DNA of 64,000 bases from Pelomonas sp. Root1444 (GTDB lineage: Bacteria > Pseudomonadota > Gammaproteobacteria > Burkholderiales > Burkholderiaceae_C), in the NCBI RefSeq assembly GCF_001426885.1, contig NZ_LMFP01000026.1, positions 52,339-116,338 of the forward strand, given 5' to 3'. Made by a program: the position numbers and the translations under genes. Shown here piece by piece: positions 17,015 to 26,553 of the stretch. Position 1 is the stretch's first letter. Every line of letters begins with the position of its first letter. The notes under the pieces were generated by a model. It did not search any database and had not been told where the DNA came from. It saw only the letters and a list, made by a program, of their open reading frames with translations.

Positions 17015-18628
17015 ATGACTACCGCCTCCCGCTTCGATTGGACCGCTGGCTACGCGAGCCGGCGCAGCCCGCTGTTTGCGCGCAACATCGTCTCGACCTC
17101 GCACCCGCTCGCGGCACAGGCCGGGCTGCAAGTGCTGCGCCAAGGCGGCAACGCGGTCGATGCCGCCATCGCCACCGCGGCCTGCATGACGCTGGTGGAG
17201 CCGTGCAGCAACGGCCTCGGTTCGGATGCGTTCTGCATCCTCTGGGACGGACGGCAACTGCACGGCCTCAATGCCTCGGGGCCGGCGCCGGCCGCATGGA
17301 CGCCGGAGTTTTTCGGGGGTCAGGTCATGCCCCGGCGCGGCTGGGGCTCGGTCACGGTGCCCGGCGCGGTCGGCGCGTGGGCGGCGCTGAGCGAGCGCTT
17401 CGGCAAGCTGCCGTTCGCGGACCTGATGCAGCCGGCCATCGAGATCGCCGAGCGCGGGTATGCCGTGCCACCCATCGTGCAAGGCAAGTGGGCGATGGCC
17501 GCGGCGCTGAGCGAGCTGACATCGCAGCCCGGCTTCGCCGCGGCCTTTCTGCCACGAGGTCGGGCGCCCGAGGTGGGCGAGCTGTTTCGCTTCGAGGACG
17601 CGGCGCGCAGCCTGAAGCTGATCGCCGCGTCCAGGGGCGAGGCCTTCTACCGCGGCGAGATCGCGGCCGCGTTGGCCCGCTTCGCGCGCGACACCGGCGG
17701 CGCGCTGACCGAGGCCGACCTGGCCGCCTACCGCCCCGAATGGGTCACGCCGCTGGCGAAGGACTTCGCCGGCCACACGCTGCACGAGATCCCGCCCAAC
17801 GGCCAGGGCATCGCGGCGCAGATGGCGCTGGGCTTGCTGGAACAGTGCAACGTGACGGCCCATGAGGTCGACAGCCCCGAGGCGCAGCACCTGATGATCG
17901 AGGCGATGAAGCTGGCCTTCGCCGACGTCTACCGCTTCGTGGCCGAGCCGGGCGCGATGACGGTCAGCCCGGCCCAGTTGCTCGATCCGGGCTATCTCGC
18001 CGAGCGCGCGAAGCTCATCGACCCGCGGCGCGCCCAGGTCTTCGGTGCGGGCAACCCCATCAAGGGCGGCACCATCTACCTCACCGCGGCCGACGAGTCC
18101 GGGATGATGGTCAGCTTCATCCAGAGCAACTACATGGGCTTCGGCTCCGGCCTGGTGCTGCCGGGCTATGGCATCAGCCTGCAGAACCGCGGCCACTGCT
18201 TCACGCTGGAGCCAGGCCACCCCAACCAGGTCGCGCCGGGCAAGCGCCCGTTCCACACCATCATCCCGGCCTTCCTGACGAAGGATGGCGTGCCGGTGAT
18301 GAGCTTCGGCGTCATGGGCGGCAACATGCAGCCGCAGGGCCACATGCAGACCCTTGTGCGCATGCTCTGCTACGGCCAGAACCCGCAGGCCGCGTGTGAC
18401 GCGCCGCGCTGGCGCTTCAACGAGGGCCTGTCGATCAACATCGAGCCGCACATGCCGGCGGCAACGATCGAGGCGCTGCGCGCGCGCGGCCACCAGGTCG
18501 GTGACATCCACGACAGCTACCAGGACTTCGGCGCCGGGCAGTTCATCTGGCGGCTTGGCGACCCGGGCGTCGAAGGCTACGTGGCGGCCAGCGACCCGCG
18601 CCGCGACGGCGCGGCCGTGGGCTTCTGA
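17015..18628 (+). CDS. Gamma-glutamyltransferase family protein
   Basis: The 537-residue protein is an Ntn-hydrolase of the gamma-glutamyltranspeptidase family. Family features are the N-terminal STSHPLAAQAGLQVLRQGGNAVDAAIA, the conserved NGLGSD and VPGAVGAW segments, and the autoprocessing site KGGTIYLT with Thr353 as the likely nucleophile, followed by SFIQSNYMGFGSG and GKRPFHTIIP. Unlike E. coli Ggt it lacks a signal peptide, so it is probably cytoplasmic and may act on a gamma-glutamyl amide or related substrate other than glutathione. It is followed after two bases by the PPC-domain gene. Confidence 0.88.
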   Translation: MTTASRFDWTAGYASRRSPLFARNIVSTSHPLAAQAGLQVLRQGGNAVDAAIATAACMTLVEPCSNGLGSDAFCILWDGRQLHGLNASGPAPAAWTPEFFGGQVMPRRGWGSVTVPGAVGAWAALSERFGKLPFADLMQPAIEIAERGYAVPPIVQGKWAMAAALSELTSQPGFAAAFLPRGRAPEVGELFRFEDAARSLKLIAASRGEAFYRGEIAAALARFARDTGGALTEADLAAYRPEWVTPLAKDFAGHTLHEIPPNGQGIAAQMALGLLEQCNVTAHEVDSPEAQHLMIEAMKLAFADVYRFVAEPGAMTVSPAQLLDPGYLAERAKLIDPRRAQVFGAGNPIKGGTIYLTAADESGMMVSFIQSNYMGFGSGLVLPGYGISLQNRGHCFTLEPGHPNQVAPGKRPFHTIIPAFLTKDGVPVMSFGVMGGNMQPQGHMQTLVRMLCYGQNPQAACDAPRWRFNEGLSINIEPHMPAATIEALRARGHQVGDIHDSYQDFGAGQFIWRLGDPGVEGYVAASDPRRDGAAVGF

Positions 18629-18630
18629 CG

Positions 18631-19005
18631 ATGGAGGCGCTGCGGCTGCAGCCGGGCGACGACCTGCGCGGTGCGCTGGAGGCTGCCGGCCGCACGGGCT
18701 TTGTCGTCGCGGGCATCGGCAGCCTGACCCATGCCCAACTGCGCTTCGCAGGCGAACCCGGCCCGACGCGCATCGAAGGACCGCTGGAGATCCTGACGCT
18801 CAGCGGCAGCCTCACGCCAGCCGGCGCCCACCTGCACGCCAGCGTGTCCGACGCCTCGGGCCGCGTGGTGGGTGGCCATGTCTGCGCCGGCTGCGAGGTG
18901 CGCACCACGGCCGAGCTGCTCGTCGCGCCGCTGCCCGCCGGTTCACTGTCGCGCGAGTTCGACGCGGCGACGGGTCATGCCGAACTCACCGTGCGCCGCG
19001 CGTGA
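18631..19005 (+). CDS. PPC/DUF296 domain DNA-binding-type protein
   Basis: A 124-residue protein made of a single PPC (DUF296) domain. Signature segments are the strand GFVVAGIGSLTHAQLRF, the ILTLSGSLT strand, and HLHASVSDASGRVVGGHVCAGCEVRTTAELLV, which holds the conserved metal-site histidines. Prokaryotic members are trimeric with no settled function; in plants the domain accompanies AT-hooks. It starts two bases after the ggt stop and is almost certainly co-transcribed with it. Confidence 0.85.
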   Translation: MEALRLQPGDDLRGALEAAGRTGFVVAGIGSLTHAQLRFAGEPGPTRIEGPLEILTLSGSLTPAGAHLHASVSDASGRVVGGHVCAGCEVRTTAELLVAPLPAGSLSREFDAATGHAELTVRRA

Positions 19006-19089
19006 CGCCGCTGCATGGCGCTGCTAGCATGCCGCGCATGACCAAGCTGCTCGACCTCGACTGACGCCCCTGCGGTGTCAATGCAAGCT

Positions 19090-19105
19090 GGCGGGGGCCC
19101 CCGCC
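19090..19105. terminator. Perfect GC palindrome, possible terminator
   Basis: A 16-base perfect palindrome (ggcgggggcccccgcc) lies in the gap between the PPC-domain gene and the MFS gene. A hairpin would have almost no loop and there is no T run, so termination is only one option. A protein-binding site is another. Confidence 0.3.
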
Positions 19106-19133
19106 TGTCGAGTCCTGTCGGAGCCCTAGCGTC

Positions 19134-20405
19134 ATGTTCCCCAAGTTCTTCACCCTCGCGCCCGGCGACCTGCTGCGCGATGCGGTCTATCGGCGGCTGT
19201 GGTCGTCCATCCTGATCTCGTCGCTGGGCGGCCAGATCACCATGCTGGCCCTGCCGCTGACGGCGGCCGTGCTGCTCAACGCCAGCCCCACGCAGATGGG
19301 CCTGCTGCAGGCGATGGAGATCCTGCCCTTCGTGCTGTTCTCGCTGCCCGCCGGCGTGCTGCTGGACCGTGTCCGCAAGCTGCCGGTCTACATCTGGGGC
19401 GAGAGTCTGCTGGCCGTGGCGGTGGCCACGGTGCCCATCGCCGCCTGGCTGGGCGTGCTCGGCATGACCTGGCTCTACGTCGTCGGCTTCGTGCTCGGCT
19501 GCGTCTACACGGTGGCCGGCAGCGCCGCGCAGATCGTGCTGACGCAGGTGGTGCCGCGCGAGCGGCTGGTGGAGGCGCATGCGAAGAACGCGCTGGCTTC
19601 GTCCGGCGCCGAAGTGGCCGGCCCTGGCCTGGCCGGCGCCTTGATCAAGCTGGTCGGCGCGCCGCTGGCGCTCGCCGTGGACGCGTTGCTGCTGCTGGTC
19701 TCGGCGGCCATCCTGCGTGGCATCCAGGTCAAGGAGACGCTGCTGGCGCGCAGCGGCCAGGGCTTCTGGACCGAGCTGAAGGCCGGCCTGCATTTCGTGC
19801 GCGAGCGCCGCCTGCTCGTGAGCCTGGCTACCGCGACCGGCGGCTGGCAGCTGTTCCACAACGCGGCGCTGGTCGTGCAGATCCTGTTCGCCACGCGCGA
19901 GCTGCAGTTGGCACCGCAGACGGTCGGCTTGTCGTACATCGCGCTGGGTGCCGGCACGGTGCTGGCCAGCATCTTCGGCCACCGCATCAGCCGCCGCATC
20001 GGCCCGGGGCCCTGCCTGGTGCTGGGCTATGCCGCCTGCGGCATCGGCTGGGGCCAGCTGGCCTTGGCGCCGGCCGGTGCCGCGGGGGTGTTCAGCTTCG
20101 GGCTGATGCTGTTCGCCTTCGGCGTGGGCGCGGTGCTGATCTTCATCAACTTCCTGTCGCTGCGCCAGGCCGTCACGCCGGCGCCCATGCTCGGCCGCAT
20201 GACCAGCACGATGCGCTGGCTCATCCTGCTGCCGGCCGGGCCGGGCGCGTTGATCGGCGGCTGGCTGGGCGAGCATGTCGGCCTGCGGGCGGCGCTGGGC
20301 TTTGCGGGCGCGGGCGCCTGCCTGCTGGCGCTGTGGGCCTGGCGGCATGAGGCCATCCGCGGCGTGCGCGAGCTGCCCAAGCCCGTGGAAGCGGTGACCG
20401 CATGA
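19134..20405 (+). CDS. MFS efflux transporter
   Basis: A 423-residue integral membrane protein of the major facilitator superfamily with about 12 helices in two halves. The loop motif between helices 2 and 3 reads PAGVLLDRVRKLPV, a form of the G-x-x-x-D-R-x-x-R/K signature, and GGWLGEHVGLRAAL lies at the end of the second half. It resembles the DHA3 group (macrolide or enterobactin exporters). The substrate is unknown. It overlaps the following acetyltransferase gene by four bases, which hints at a joint resistance or modification function. Confidence 0.85.
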   Translation: MFPKFFTLAPGDLLRDAVYRRLWSSILISSLGGQITMLALPLTAAVLLNASPTQMGLLQAMEILPFVLFSLPAGVLLDRVRKLPVYIWGESLLAVAVATVPIAAWLGVLGMTWLYVVGFVLGCVYTVAGSAAQIVLTQVVPRERLVEAHAKNALASSGAEVAGPGLAGALIKLVGAPLALAVDALLLLVSAAILRGIQVKETLLARSGQGFWTELKAGLHFVRERRLLVSLATATGGWQLFHNAALVVQILFATRELQLAPQTVGLSYIALGAGTVLASIFGHRISRRIGPGPCLVLGYAACGIGWGQLALAPAGAAGVFSFGLMLFAFGVGAVLIFINFLSLRQAVTPAPMLGRMTSTMRWLILLPAGPGALIGGWLGEHVGLRAALGFAGAGACLLALWAWRHEAIRGVRELPKPVEAVTA

Positions 20406-20977
20406 GCATCGACCCGTTGCTGATCGACGTCCCCGAGCGCCTCGACGGCGAGCGCACGGTGCTGCTGGCGCCGCGTGCGGGCCTGGGTGCCGAGATGGCC
20501 GTCGTCATCGCGCAGTCGCTGTCGCACCTGCGGCCCTGGATGCCATGGGCGCAGGACGCGCCGACGGCCGAAAGCTCCGAGATGGTGGTGCGCCGCATGC
20601 AGGCCGACTTCATCACCCGCAGCGACCTGTGCTTCCAGATCTATGCCCGCAAGCCCGATGGCAGCGCCGGGCGGTTGCTGGGCGGCACGGGCCTGCACCG
20701 CATCGACTGGACGGTGCGCAAGTTCGAGATCGGCTACTGGATCCGCCCCGAGGCGGCGGGCCAGGGCCATGTCAGCGAGGCCGTGCGGCTGCTGGCGGTG
20801 CTGGCCTTCGACCGGCTGGGCGCGCGCCGCGTGGAGATCCGCTGCGACGCTCGCAATCTGAAGAGCCGCGCCGTGGCCGAGCGTTGCGGCTTCACGCTGG
20901 AAGGCGTGCTGCGGTGCGATGCGCTCGGCGTGGACGGGCAGGCCAGGGACACGGCGGTCTATGCGCGCATCGCTTAG
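20402..20977 (+). CDS. GNAT N-acetyltransferase, RimJ/RimL type
   Basis: A 191-residue GNAT-fold enzyme using acetyl-CoA. The pattern LRPWMPWA near the N-terminus, FEIGYWIRPEAAGQGHVSEAVRLL (acetyl-CoA-binding motif A, with Q-x-x-G-x/G replaced by AAGQGH) and NLKSRAVAERCGFTLEGVLR are typical of the RimJ/RimL and ribosomal-protein-serine acetyltransferase branch. Targets of such paralogues include antibiotics, peptides and protein N-termini, so the substrate is open. The four-base overlap with the MFS gene implies translational coupling. Confidence 0.87.
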   Translation: MSIDPLLIDVPERLDGERTVLLAPRAGLGAEMAVVIAQSLSHLRPWMPWAQDAPTAESSEMVVRRMQADFITRSDLCFQIYARKPDGSAGRLLGGTGLHRIDWTVRKFEIGYWIRPEAAGQGHVSEAVRLLAVLAFDRLGARRVEIRCDARNLKSRAVAERCGFTLEGVLRCDALGVDGQARDTAVYARIA

Positions 20978-21049
20978 CCCCTGTCGGGCCGTGCCACCGG
21001 CCTTGCAATACTCCGCCCGAAACAACCGCCCGCGAAAGCAAGGAGACCC

Positions 21050-23440
21050 ATGAGCAGCACCGGTGTGACGCGTCGTCGTTTTGTGCAAAGCGTGAGCGCC
21101 GCGGGGCTCGCCACGGCCGGCGGTGCCGGCGCGGCCAAGCCCGATCTGCCGCTCTATAAGCAGGCCGGCGCGGCCGTGGAGGCGCGCGTCCAAGACCTGC
21201 TCTCCCGCATGACGCTGGACGAGAAGGTGGCGCAGACGATGTGCGTCTGGATCGGCAAGAACGTCGTGCAGAACGAGCGCGGTGATTTCGACGCGGCGCG
21301 AGCCACGCAGGCGCTGCCGCATGGCATTGGCATGTTGGCCCGCCCCAGCGACCGCAAGGGCGTGGACAACACCAATGCGGGTGCGGATGCGGCCATCGCC
21401 AACCGCACGGCCGGCGAGACCGCGGCGTATGTCAATGCGGCGCAGCGCTGGGCCATCGAAGGCACGCGCCTGGGCATCCCGTTGTTCATGCACGAGGAGA
21501 GCCTGCATGGCTATGCCGCGCGCGACGCGACCTGCTTTCCTCAGGCCATTGGGCTGGCCTCTTCGTTCGACCCGGTGCTGATCGAGCGCGTTTTCTCCGT
21601 CTGCGCGCGGGAGATGCGGGCGCGCGGCGCCAACCTCGCACTGGCGCCCGTGGTGGACGTCTGCCGCGACCCGCGCTGGGGCCGCGTGGAAGAGACCTTC
21701 GGCGAGGACCCCTACCTGATGGGCGTGCTGGGCAAGGCGGCCGTCACCGGGTTCTCGGGCACGCAGCGCAAGCTCGCGCCTGGCAAGGTGATGGCGACGC
21801 TCAAGCACATGACCGGCCATGGCCAGCCGGAGCGCGGCATCAACACGGCGCCTGCGCAGATCTCCGAGCGCGTGCTGCGCGAAGTCTTCTTCCCGCCGTT
21901 CGAGAAGATCATCCGCGAGACGCCGATCGCGGCCGTCATGCCCTCCTACAACGAGATCGACGGCGTGCCTTCGCATGCGAATCGCTGGCTGCTGAAGACC
22001 ATCCTGCGCGACGAATGGGGCTTCAAGGGCGTGACGGTGTCCGACTACTTCGCGCTCCAGGAGCTGCAGGGCCGGCATCGCCTGGTGCCCGACATCAAGG
22101 AGGCCGCCTACCGCGCCTTCACCGCCGGGGTCGACATCGAGACGCCCGACATCGGCGGGTATCCGCAGCTCGTCGGCCTCGTGAAGGCCGGCCGCATCCA
22201 GGAAGCCGAGATCGACGCGGTGGTCCGCCGCATCCTGGAATTGAAGTTCCTCGCCGGGCTGTTCGAGAACCCGTACGTCGATGCCGACAAGGCGGACGGA
22301 CTGACCGCCACGCCGGACGCGGTGGCCCTGGCGCGCGAAGCTGCGGTGCGTTCGGCCGTGCTGCTGAAGAACGACGGCGTGCTGCCGCTGGACGGCAAAC
22401 GGGTCGGCAAGCTGCTGCTGCTCGGCACGCACGCCAAGGACACGCCCATCGGCGGCTATTCCGACATCCCGCGCCATGTCGTGTCCATCCACGACGCGCT
22501 GGCTGCTGAAGCGAAGGCCCAGGGTTTTGCGTTGGACTATCGCGAGGCGGTGCGCCTGACCGAGAAGCGCGAGTGGGCCGAGGACGACGTGCGCTTCATC
22601 GACCCGGCCGTCAACGCCCGCCTCATCGCCGAGGCGGTCGAGGCCGCCAGGCAGGCGGACACCATCGTCATGGTGCTGGGCGACAACGAGCAGACCACCC
22701 GCGAGGCGTGGTCGGACAGCCACCTGGGCGACCGTGACTCGCTGGAGCTCATCGGCCAGCAGAACGACCTGGCCGCAGCGATCTTCGCGTTGAACAAGCC
22801 GACGGTCGTCTTCCTGCTCAACGGCAAGCCGCTGTCGATCAACCTGCTGCAGGCCAAGGCCGGCGCCATCGTCGAGGGCTGGTACCTCGGCCAGGAAACC
22901 GGGCATGCCGCGGCCGACATCCTGTTCGGCCGCGCCAACCCGGGCGGCAAGCTGCCGATCAGCATCCCGCGCAACGCGGGCCAGTTGCCCGTGTTCTACA
23001 ACGCCAAGCCGACGGCCAGCCGCGGCTACCTGGGCGCCGACCACACGCCGCTTTATCCCTTCGGCTTCGGCCTCAGCTACACGACGTTCACGCTGTCGGC
23101 GCCGCGGTTGTCGAAGGCGACCATCGCCCCGGCGGACAGCGTGACCGTGTCGGTGGACGTGACCAACACCGGCAAGCGGCAAGGCGACGAGGTGGTGCAG
23201 CTCTACATCCGCGACGACATCTCGTCCGTCACGCGGCCGGTCAAGGAACTGAAGGGCTTCGCGCGCGTGACGCTGGCGCCGGGCGAGCGGCGCACCGTCA
23301 CCTTCACCGTGACGCCGGCCGAGCTGCAGTTCTACGGCATGGACATGAAGCGTGTCGTCGAACCCGGCAGCTTCACCCTCATGACCGGCCCCAACAGCGT
23401 CGAGCTGCAGACGACCACCCTGACCGTCGCTGTGGCCTGA
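21050..23440 (+). CDS. GH3 beta-glucosidase, Tat-exported
   Basis: The 796-residue protein is a family 3 glycoside hydrolase of the BglX type. The N-terminus has a twin-arginine signal (TRRRFV, then a hydrophobic run to GGAGAAK), so it is exported folded to the periplasm. The (beta/alpha)8 domain includes KHMTGHG and the nucleophile Asp332 in TVSDYFA; the alpha/beta sandwich domain and a C-terminal fibronectin III-like domain (from about residue 690) follow. It should release glucose or xylose from beta-linked oligosaccharides. The ribosome site aaggag is strong. It overlaps the next gene as ATGA and probably acts with it on xyloglucan-like oligosaccharides. Confidence 0.92.
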   Translation: MSSTGVTRRRFVQSVSAAGLATAGGAGAAKPDLPLYKQAGAAVEARVQDLLSRMTLDEKVAQTMCVWIGKNVVQNERGDFDAARATQALPHGIGMLARPSDRKGVDNTNAGADAAIANRTAGETAAYVNAAQRWAIEGTRLGIPLFMHEESLHGYAARDATCFPQAIGLASSFDPVLIERVFSVCAREMRARGANLALAPVVDVCRDPRWGRVEETFGEDPYLMGVLGKAAVTGFSGTQRKLAPGKVMATLKHMTGHGQPERGINTAPAQISERVLREVFFPPFEKIIRETPIAAVMPSYNEIDGVPSHANRWLLKTILRDEWGFKGVTVSDYFALQELQGRHRLVPDIKEAAYRAFTAGVDIETPDIGGYPQLVGLVKAGRIQEAEIDAVVRRILELKFLAGLFENPYVDADKADGLTATPDAVALAREAAVRSAVLLKNDGVLPLDGKRVGKLLLLGTHAKDTPIGGYSDIPRHVVSIHDALAAEAKAQGFALDYREAVRLTEKREWAEDDVRFIDPAVNARLIAEAVEAARQADTIVMVLGDNEQTTREAWSDSHLGDRDSLELIGQQNDLAAAIFALNKPTVVFLLNGKPLSINLLQAKAGAIVEGWYLGQETGHAAADILFGRANPGGKLPISIPRNAGQLPVFYNAKPTASRGYLGADHTPLYPFGFGLSYTTFTLSAPRLSKATIAPADSVTVSVDVTNTGKRQGDEVVQLYIRDDISSVTRPVKELKGFARVTLAPGERRTVTFTVTPAELQFYGMDMKRVVEPGSFTLMTGPNSVELQTTTLTVAVA

Positions 23441-26322
23441 TGGACATGACCCGACCCCTCTCGCTTTCCCTGCTGGCCGTCACGGTGCTGGCGACCACGG
23501 CAGCCTTCGCCGGCAGCTTCCAGCAAACGCCCACCGGCGTGCTGGTCAGGCCCGATATGGGCAGCGTGAAGGAACTCCGCCTGAACGCCATCACCGAGTC
23601 CATCATCCAGGTCGTCGGCGTCGACGATCCCGCGCGGCCGCAGATGGCGTCGCTGATGGCCGTCGCGACGCCGAGCGGCCGCTTCACGGTGAAGGCCGGG
23701 CCCGACGCCGTGACGCTCGACGCCGGCAAGGCGTCGGCCAAGGTGTCGTTGATGGACGGGCGGGTCACGTTCTTCGACGCCAAGGGTGCCGCCGTGCTGA
23801 CGACGGACCGGGCGGACATCCAGCCGGTCATCGTCGAGGGGCAGCCCTATGTCGCCCCCTCCATCCAGTTCAACCGGGGCACGACCGAGGCTTTCTACGG
23901 CCTGGGCCAGCACCAGAACGCCCAGATGGACCTGAACGGCGAGGACGTCGAGCTGCGGCAGCGCAACATGGACGTCGCCATCCCGTTCATCGTGTCCGAC
24001 AGGAACTACGGCGTGCTCTGGGACAACAACGCCGTGACCCGCTTCGGCAACCCGCGGCGCTTCGGGCTGGCCAGCCGCGACCTGAAGCTCACCGCGTTGG
24101 ACGGCGCCAGCGGCCTGACCGCCAGCTACTACGTCGACGACCGGCTGATCCTGACCCGCGTGGAGCCCGACATCCGCTATCAGTTCCTCAGCGATGTCGC
24201 CAGGCTCTGGCCGTCCGACCCCGCGTTGAGCCGCGCCGCCACCCGCGGCAAGAAGGTCAAGGTCGTCTGGGAGGGCACGGCCGCGTCCGACCAGCCAGGG
24301 CTGCACAAGATGCGTCTGTTCGCGTCCGACTACGTGACGCTGAAGGTCGACGGCAAGACCGTGTTCGACCACGGCATCTGGCGCATGGGCTGGAACGGCT
24401 GGTACAACAATTTCGAGCAGCGGTTCACCCCGGGCAAGCCGGTCAGGCTGCATGTCGAATGGCTGCGCACCAGCGGCCTGATCTCGCTGCATCACGCCGA
24501 CCCCGAGCCGGCCGCCGACAAGCACTCGCTGCGCTTCGCGTCCGAGGCCGGCACCGGCCTCAACTACTACTTCATCGGCGCCGATTCCATGCAAGGCGTC
24601 ATACGCGGCTATCACCACGTCACCGGCATCCCGCCGATGATGCCGAAGTGGGCCTACGGCTTCTGGCAATCACGGCAGCGCTACCGCACGCAGGCGGAGC
24701 TGCTCGACGTGCTCAAGACCTACCGCGCCAATCGCTGGCCCATCGACGCCATCGTGCAGGACTGGTTCTACTGGCCGGAGGACCAATGGGGCAGCCACAG
24801 CTTCGATGCGGCGCGCTTCCCCGACCCCAAGGGCATGGTCGACGAGGTGCATCGCCAGCACGCGCGCATCATGATTTCGATCTGGGGCAAGTTCTACGCC
24901 AACACCGCCCACTACAAGGAGCTGGACGCCAAGGGCTACATGTGGCGCCGCAATGTGGAGCTGGGCATGAAGGACTGGGTGGGCGCCGGCCACCTGAACA
25001 GCCACTACTCGCCCTACAACCAGGAGGCGCGCGACATCTACTACCGGCAGATGAAGAAGCCGCTGGTCGACCTCGGCTTCGACGCCTGGTGGATGGACAA
25101 CACCGAGCCGGACGTGCGCTCCAACACCAGCCCCGAGGAATTCGCCGAGCTGATCACGCCGACGCAGATGGGCCCGGGGGCGCTGGTCACCAACGCCTAC
25201 GCCACCATGAGCACCCAGGCCGTGCACGACGGCCTGATGCGGGACCGGCCGGACGCCCGGCATTTCATCCTGACCCGATCCGCCTTCGCGGGCGTGCAGC
25301 GCAATGCGGCGGCCTTGTGGTCGGGCGACGTCGTCGGCACCTGGGACAGCCTGCACAAGCAGATCTCGGCCGGCGTGCAGGCCGGCTTCTCCGGCGTGCC
25401 CAACTGGACCCACGACATCGGCGGCTACTCGCAGGAAGGCCGGTTCCAGGACCGCTCGGTCGGCGGGCTGCAGGAGAACCGCGTGGCAGGCGGCGTCCGC
25501 ACCGAGGCGGACCTGAAGGAATGGCAGGAGCTGAACCAGCGCTGGTGGCAGTTCGGCGCCTTCTCCCCGCTGATGCGCAGCCACGGCGAGGGGGTCAAGC
25601 GCGAGATCCACGAAATCTCGCCCGAAGGGTCCGCCATGCGGGCCAACATGGTGTGGTTCCTGGAACTGCGCTACCGGCTAATGCCCTACATCTACACCGC
25701 CGCCGCGGACAGCCACTTCGAGGGCGCGCCCATCATGCGCGGCCTGGCCCTGGACTTCCCGGCCGACGCGACGGCCAAGCGGGTCGCCGACCAGTACCTG
25801 TTCGGCCCTTCCATCCTGGTGGCGCCGGTGACGCGCCATGGCGCCACCTCGCGCACGGTCTACTTTCCTGGCGCGGCCACTTGGTATAACGCCTGGACGG
25901 GTGAAGCGGTCAAGGGCGGCGAGGCGCGAACGGTGGCCGCGCCGCTGGACCAGATGCCCATGTTCGTCAGGGCGGGCGCCATCCTCCCGATGGGGCCGGT
26001 CACGCAGTACGTGGACGAGAAGCCCGACGCGCCGCTCACGCTCAACGTCCATACCGGCGCGGATGGGCACTACAGCCTCTACGAAGACGACGGCGTTTCG
26101 AATGCGTACCGGACGGGCCGGTACACGCGCATCCCCTTCGCCTATGACGACAAGCGCGGCGAGCTCGCCATCGGGCCGCGCGCTGGCAGCTACGCGGGCA
26201 TGGTGCGCAGCAGGCGCTTCCACGTCCGTTTCATCAAGCCCGGCGACCGAGCCATCGACTTCGATGCCCAGGGGATTGCGGTGGCCTATACGGGCGAGCG
26301 GATCGTCGTCAAGGCGCCGTGA
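23440..26322 (+). CDS. GH31 alpha-xylosidase with PA14 insert
   Basis: A 960-residue secreted enzyme with a signal peptide ending near AAFAGS. The family 31 catalytic domain has the nucleophile Asp553 in WWMDNTEPD and the proposed acid/base Asp630 in WSGDVVGTWD. A PA14-type beta-barrel is inserted at about residues 270-360 (WEGTAASDQPGLHKMRLF to ISLHHADPEP), as described for the Cellvibrio japonicus xyloglucan alpha-xylosidase. The C-terminal beta domains complete the fold. It should remove alpha-xylosyl caps from xyloglucan oligosaccharides. The start overlaps the GH3 stop; the second ATG two codons later is equally possible. Confidence 0.9.
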   Translation: MDMTRPLSLSLLAVTVLATTAAFAGSFQQTPTGVLVRPDMGSVKELRLNAITESIIQVVGVDDPARPQMASLMAVATPSGRFTVKAGPDAVTLDAGKASAKVSLMDGRVTFFDAKGAAVLTTDRADIQPVIVEGQPYVAPSIQFNRGTTEAFYGLGQHQNAQMDLNGEDVELRQRNMDVAIPFIVSDRNYGVLWDNNAVTRFGNPRRFGLASRDLKLTALDGASGLTASYYVDDRLILTRVEPDIRYQFLSDVARLWPSDPALSRAATRGKKVKVVWEGTAASDQPGLHKMRLFASDYVTLKVDGKTVFDHGIWRMGWNGWYNNFEQRFTPGKPVRLHVEWLRTSGLISLHHADPEPAADKHSLRFASEAGTGLNYYFIGADSMQGVIRGYHHVTGIPPMMPKWAYGFWQSRQRYRTQAELLDVLKTYRANRWPIDAIVQDWFYWPEDQWGSHSFDAARFPDPKGMVDEVHRQHARIMISIWGKFYANTAHYKELDAKGYMWRRNVELGMKDWVGAGHLNSHYSPYNQEARDIYYRQMKKPLVDLGFDAWWMDNTEPDVRSNTSPEEFAELITPTQMGPGALVTNAYATMSTQAVHDGLMRDRPDARHFILTRSAFAGVQRNAAALWSGDVVGTWDSLHKQISAGVQAGFSGVPNWTHDIGGYSQEGRFQDRSVGGLQENRVAGGVRTEADLKEWQELNQRWWQFGAFSPLMRSHGEGVKREIHEISPEGSAMRANMVWFLELRYRLMPYIYTAAADSHFEGAPIMRGLALDFPADATAKRVADQYLFGPSILVAPVTRHGATSRTVYFPGAATWYNAWTGEAVKGGEARTVAAPLDQMPMFVRAGAILPMGPVTQYVDEKPDAPLTLNVHTGADGHYSLYEDDGVSNAYRTGRYTRIPFAYDDKRGELAIGPRAGSYAGMVRSRRFHVRFIKPGDRAIDFDAQGIAVAYTGERIVVKAP

Positions 26323-26397
26323 GCTGCGACCGCTACTGGAAGCTGCGGTCGGTCAGCGGCCCTTCAAAGCGTTAAAAAATCCTCACTTCCAACCAAC

Positions 26398-26429
26398 TTG
26401 GTCTTACCGAAATGAATTTGGTCATACCA
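26398..26429 (+). promoter_or_regulatory. Tandem GntR/FadR-type operator before the esterase gene
   Basis: Two related sites are spaced 20 bases apart: ttggtcttacc (26398-26408) and ttggtcatacca (26418-26429). The second contains the perfect half-site pair TGGT-cat-ACCA (26419-26429), the pattern bound by FadR-subfamily GntR regulators such as ExuR and UxuR. The spacing of about two helical turns places both sites on one face of the DNA. A possible promoter follows (ttgatc at 26432-26437, tatcct at 26457-26462, 19-base spacer). No GntR gene is in the window. Repression relieved by a sugar acid is an inference from the motif. Confidence 0.55.
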
Positions 26430-26553
26430 CATTGATCATTTCTACGGGGTGCCTCCTATCCTGGGCCAGCCGAACGCGCACGCAGACGGAGCGTCGGTCG
26501 TCAAGGGCAGGATCCCAAAGGCAGCGTGCTGCCTAGAAAAAAGGTTCGGAGAC

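Noticed and set aside
19028..19063. Short peptide frame (MPRMTKLLDLD) before the MFS gene
   Set aside because: Eleven codons with no ribosome site or conserved leader-peptide features.
19090..19105. Palindrome as an attachment or insertion site
   Set aside because: There is no flanking duplication, integrase or composition change; it is listed only as a possible terminator.
20027..23182. Open frame of over 1000 codons on the minus strand
   Set aside because: It runs opposite the MFS, GNAT and GH3 genes and has the Arg/Gly/His-rich composition of a shadow frame.
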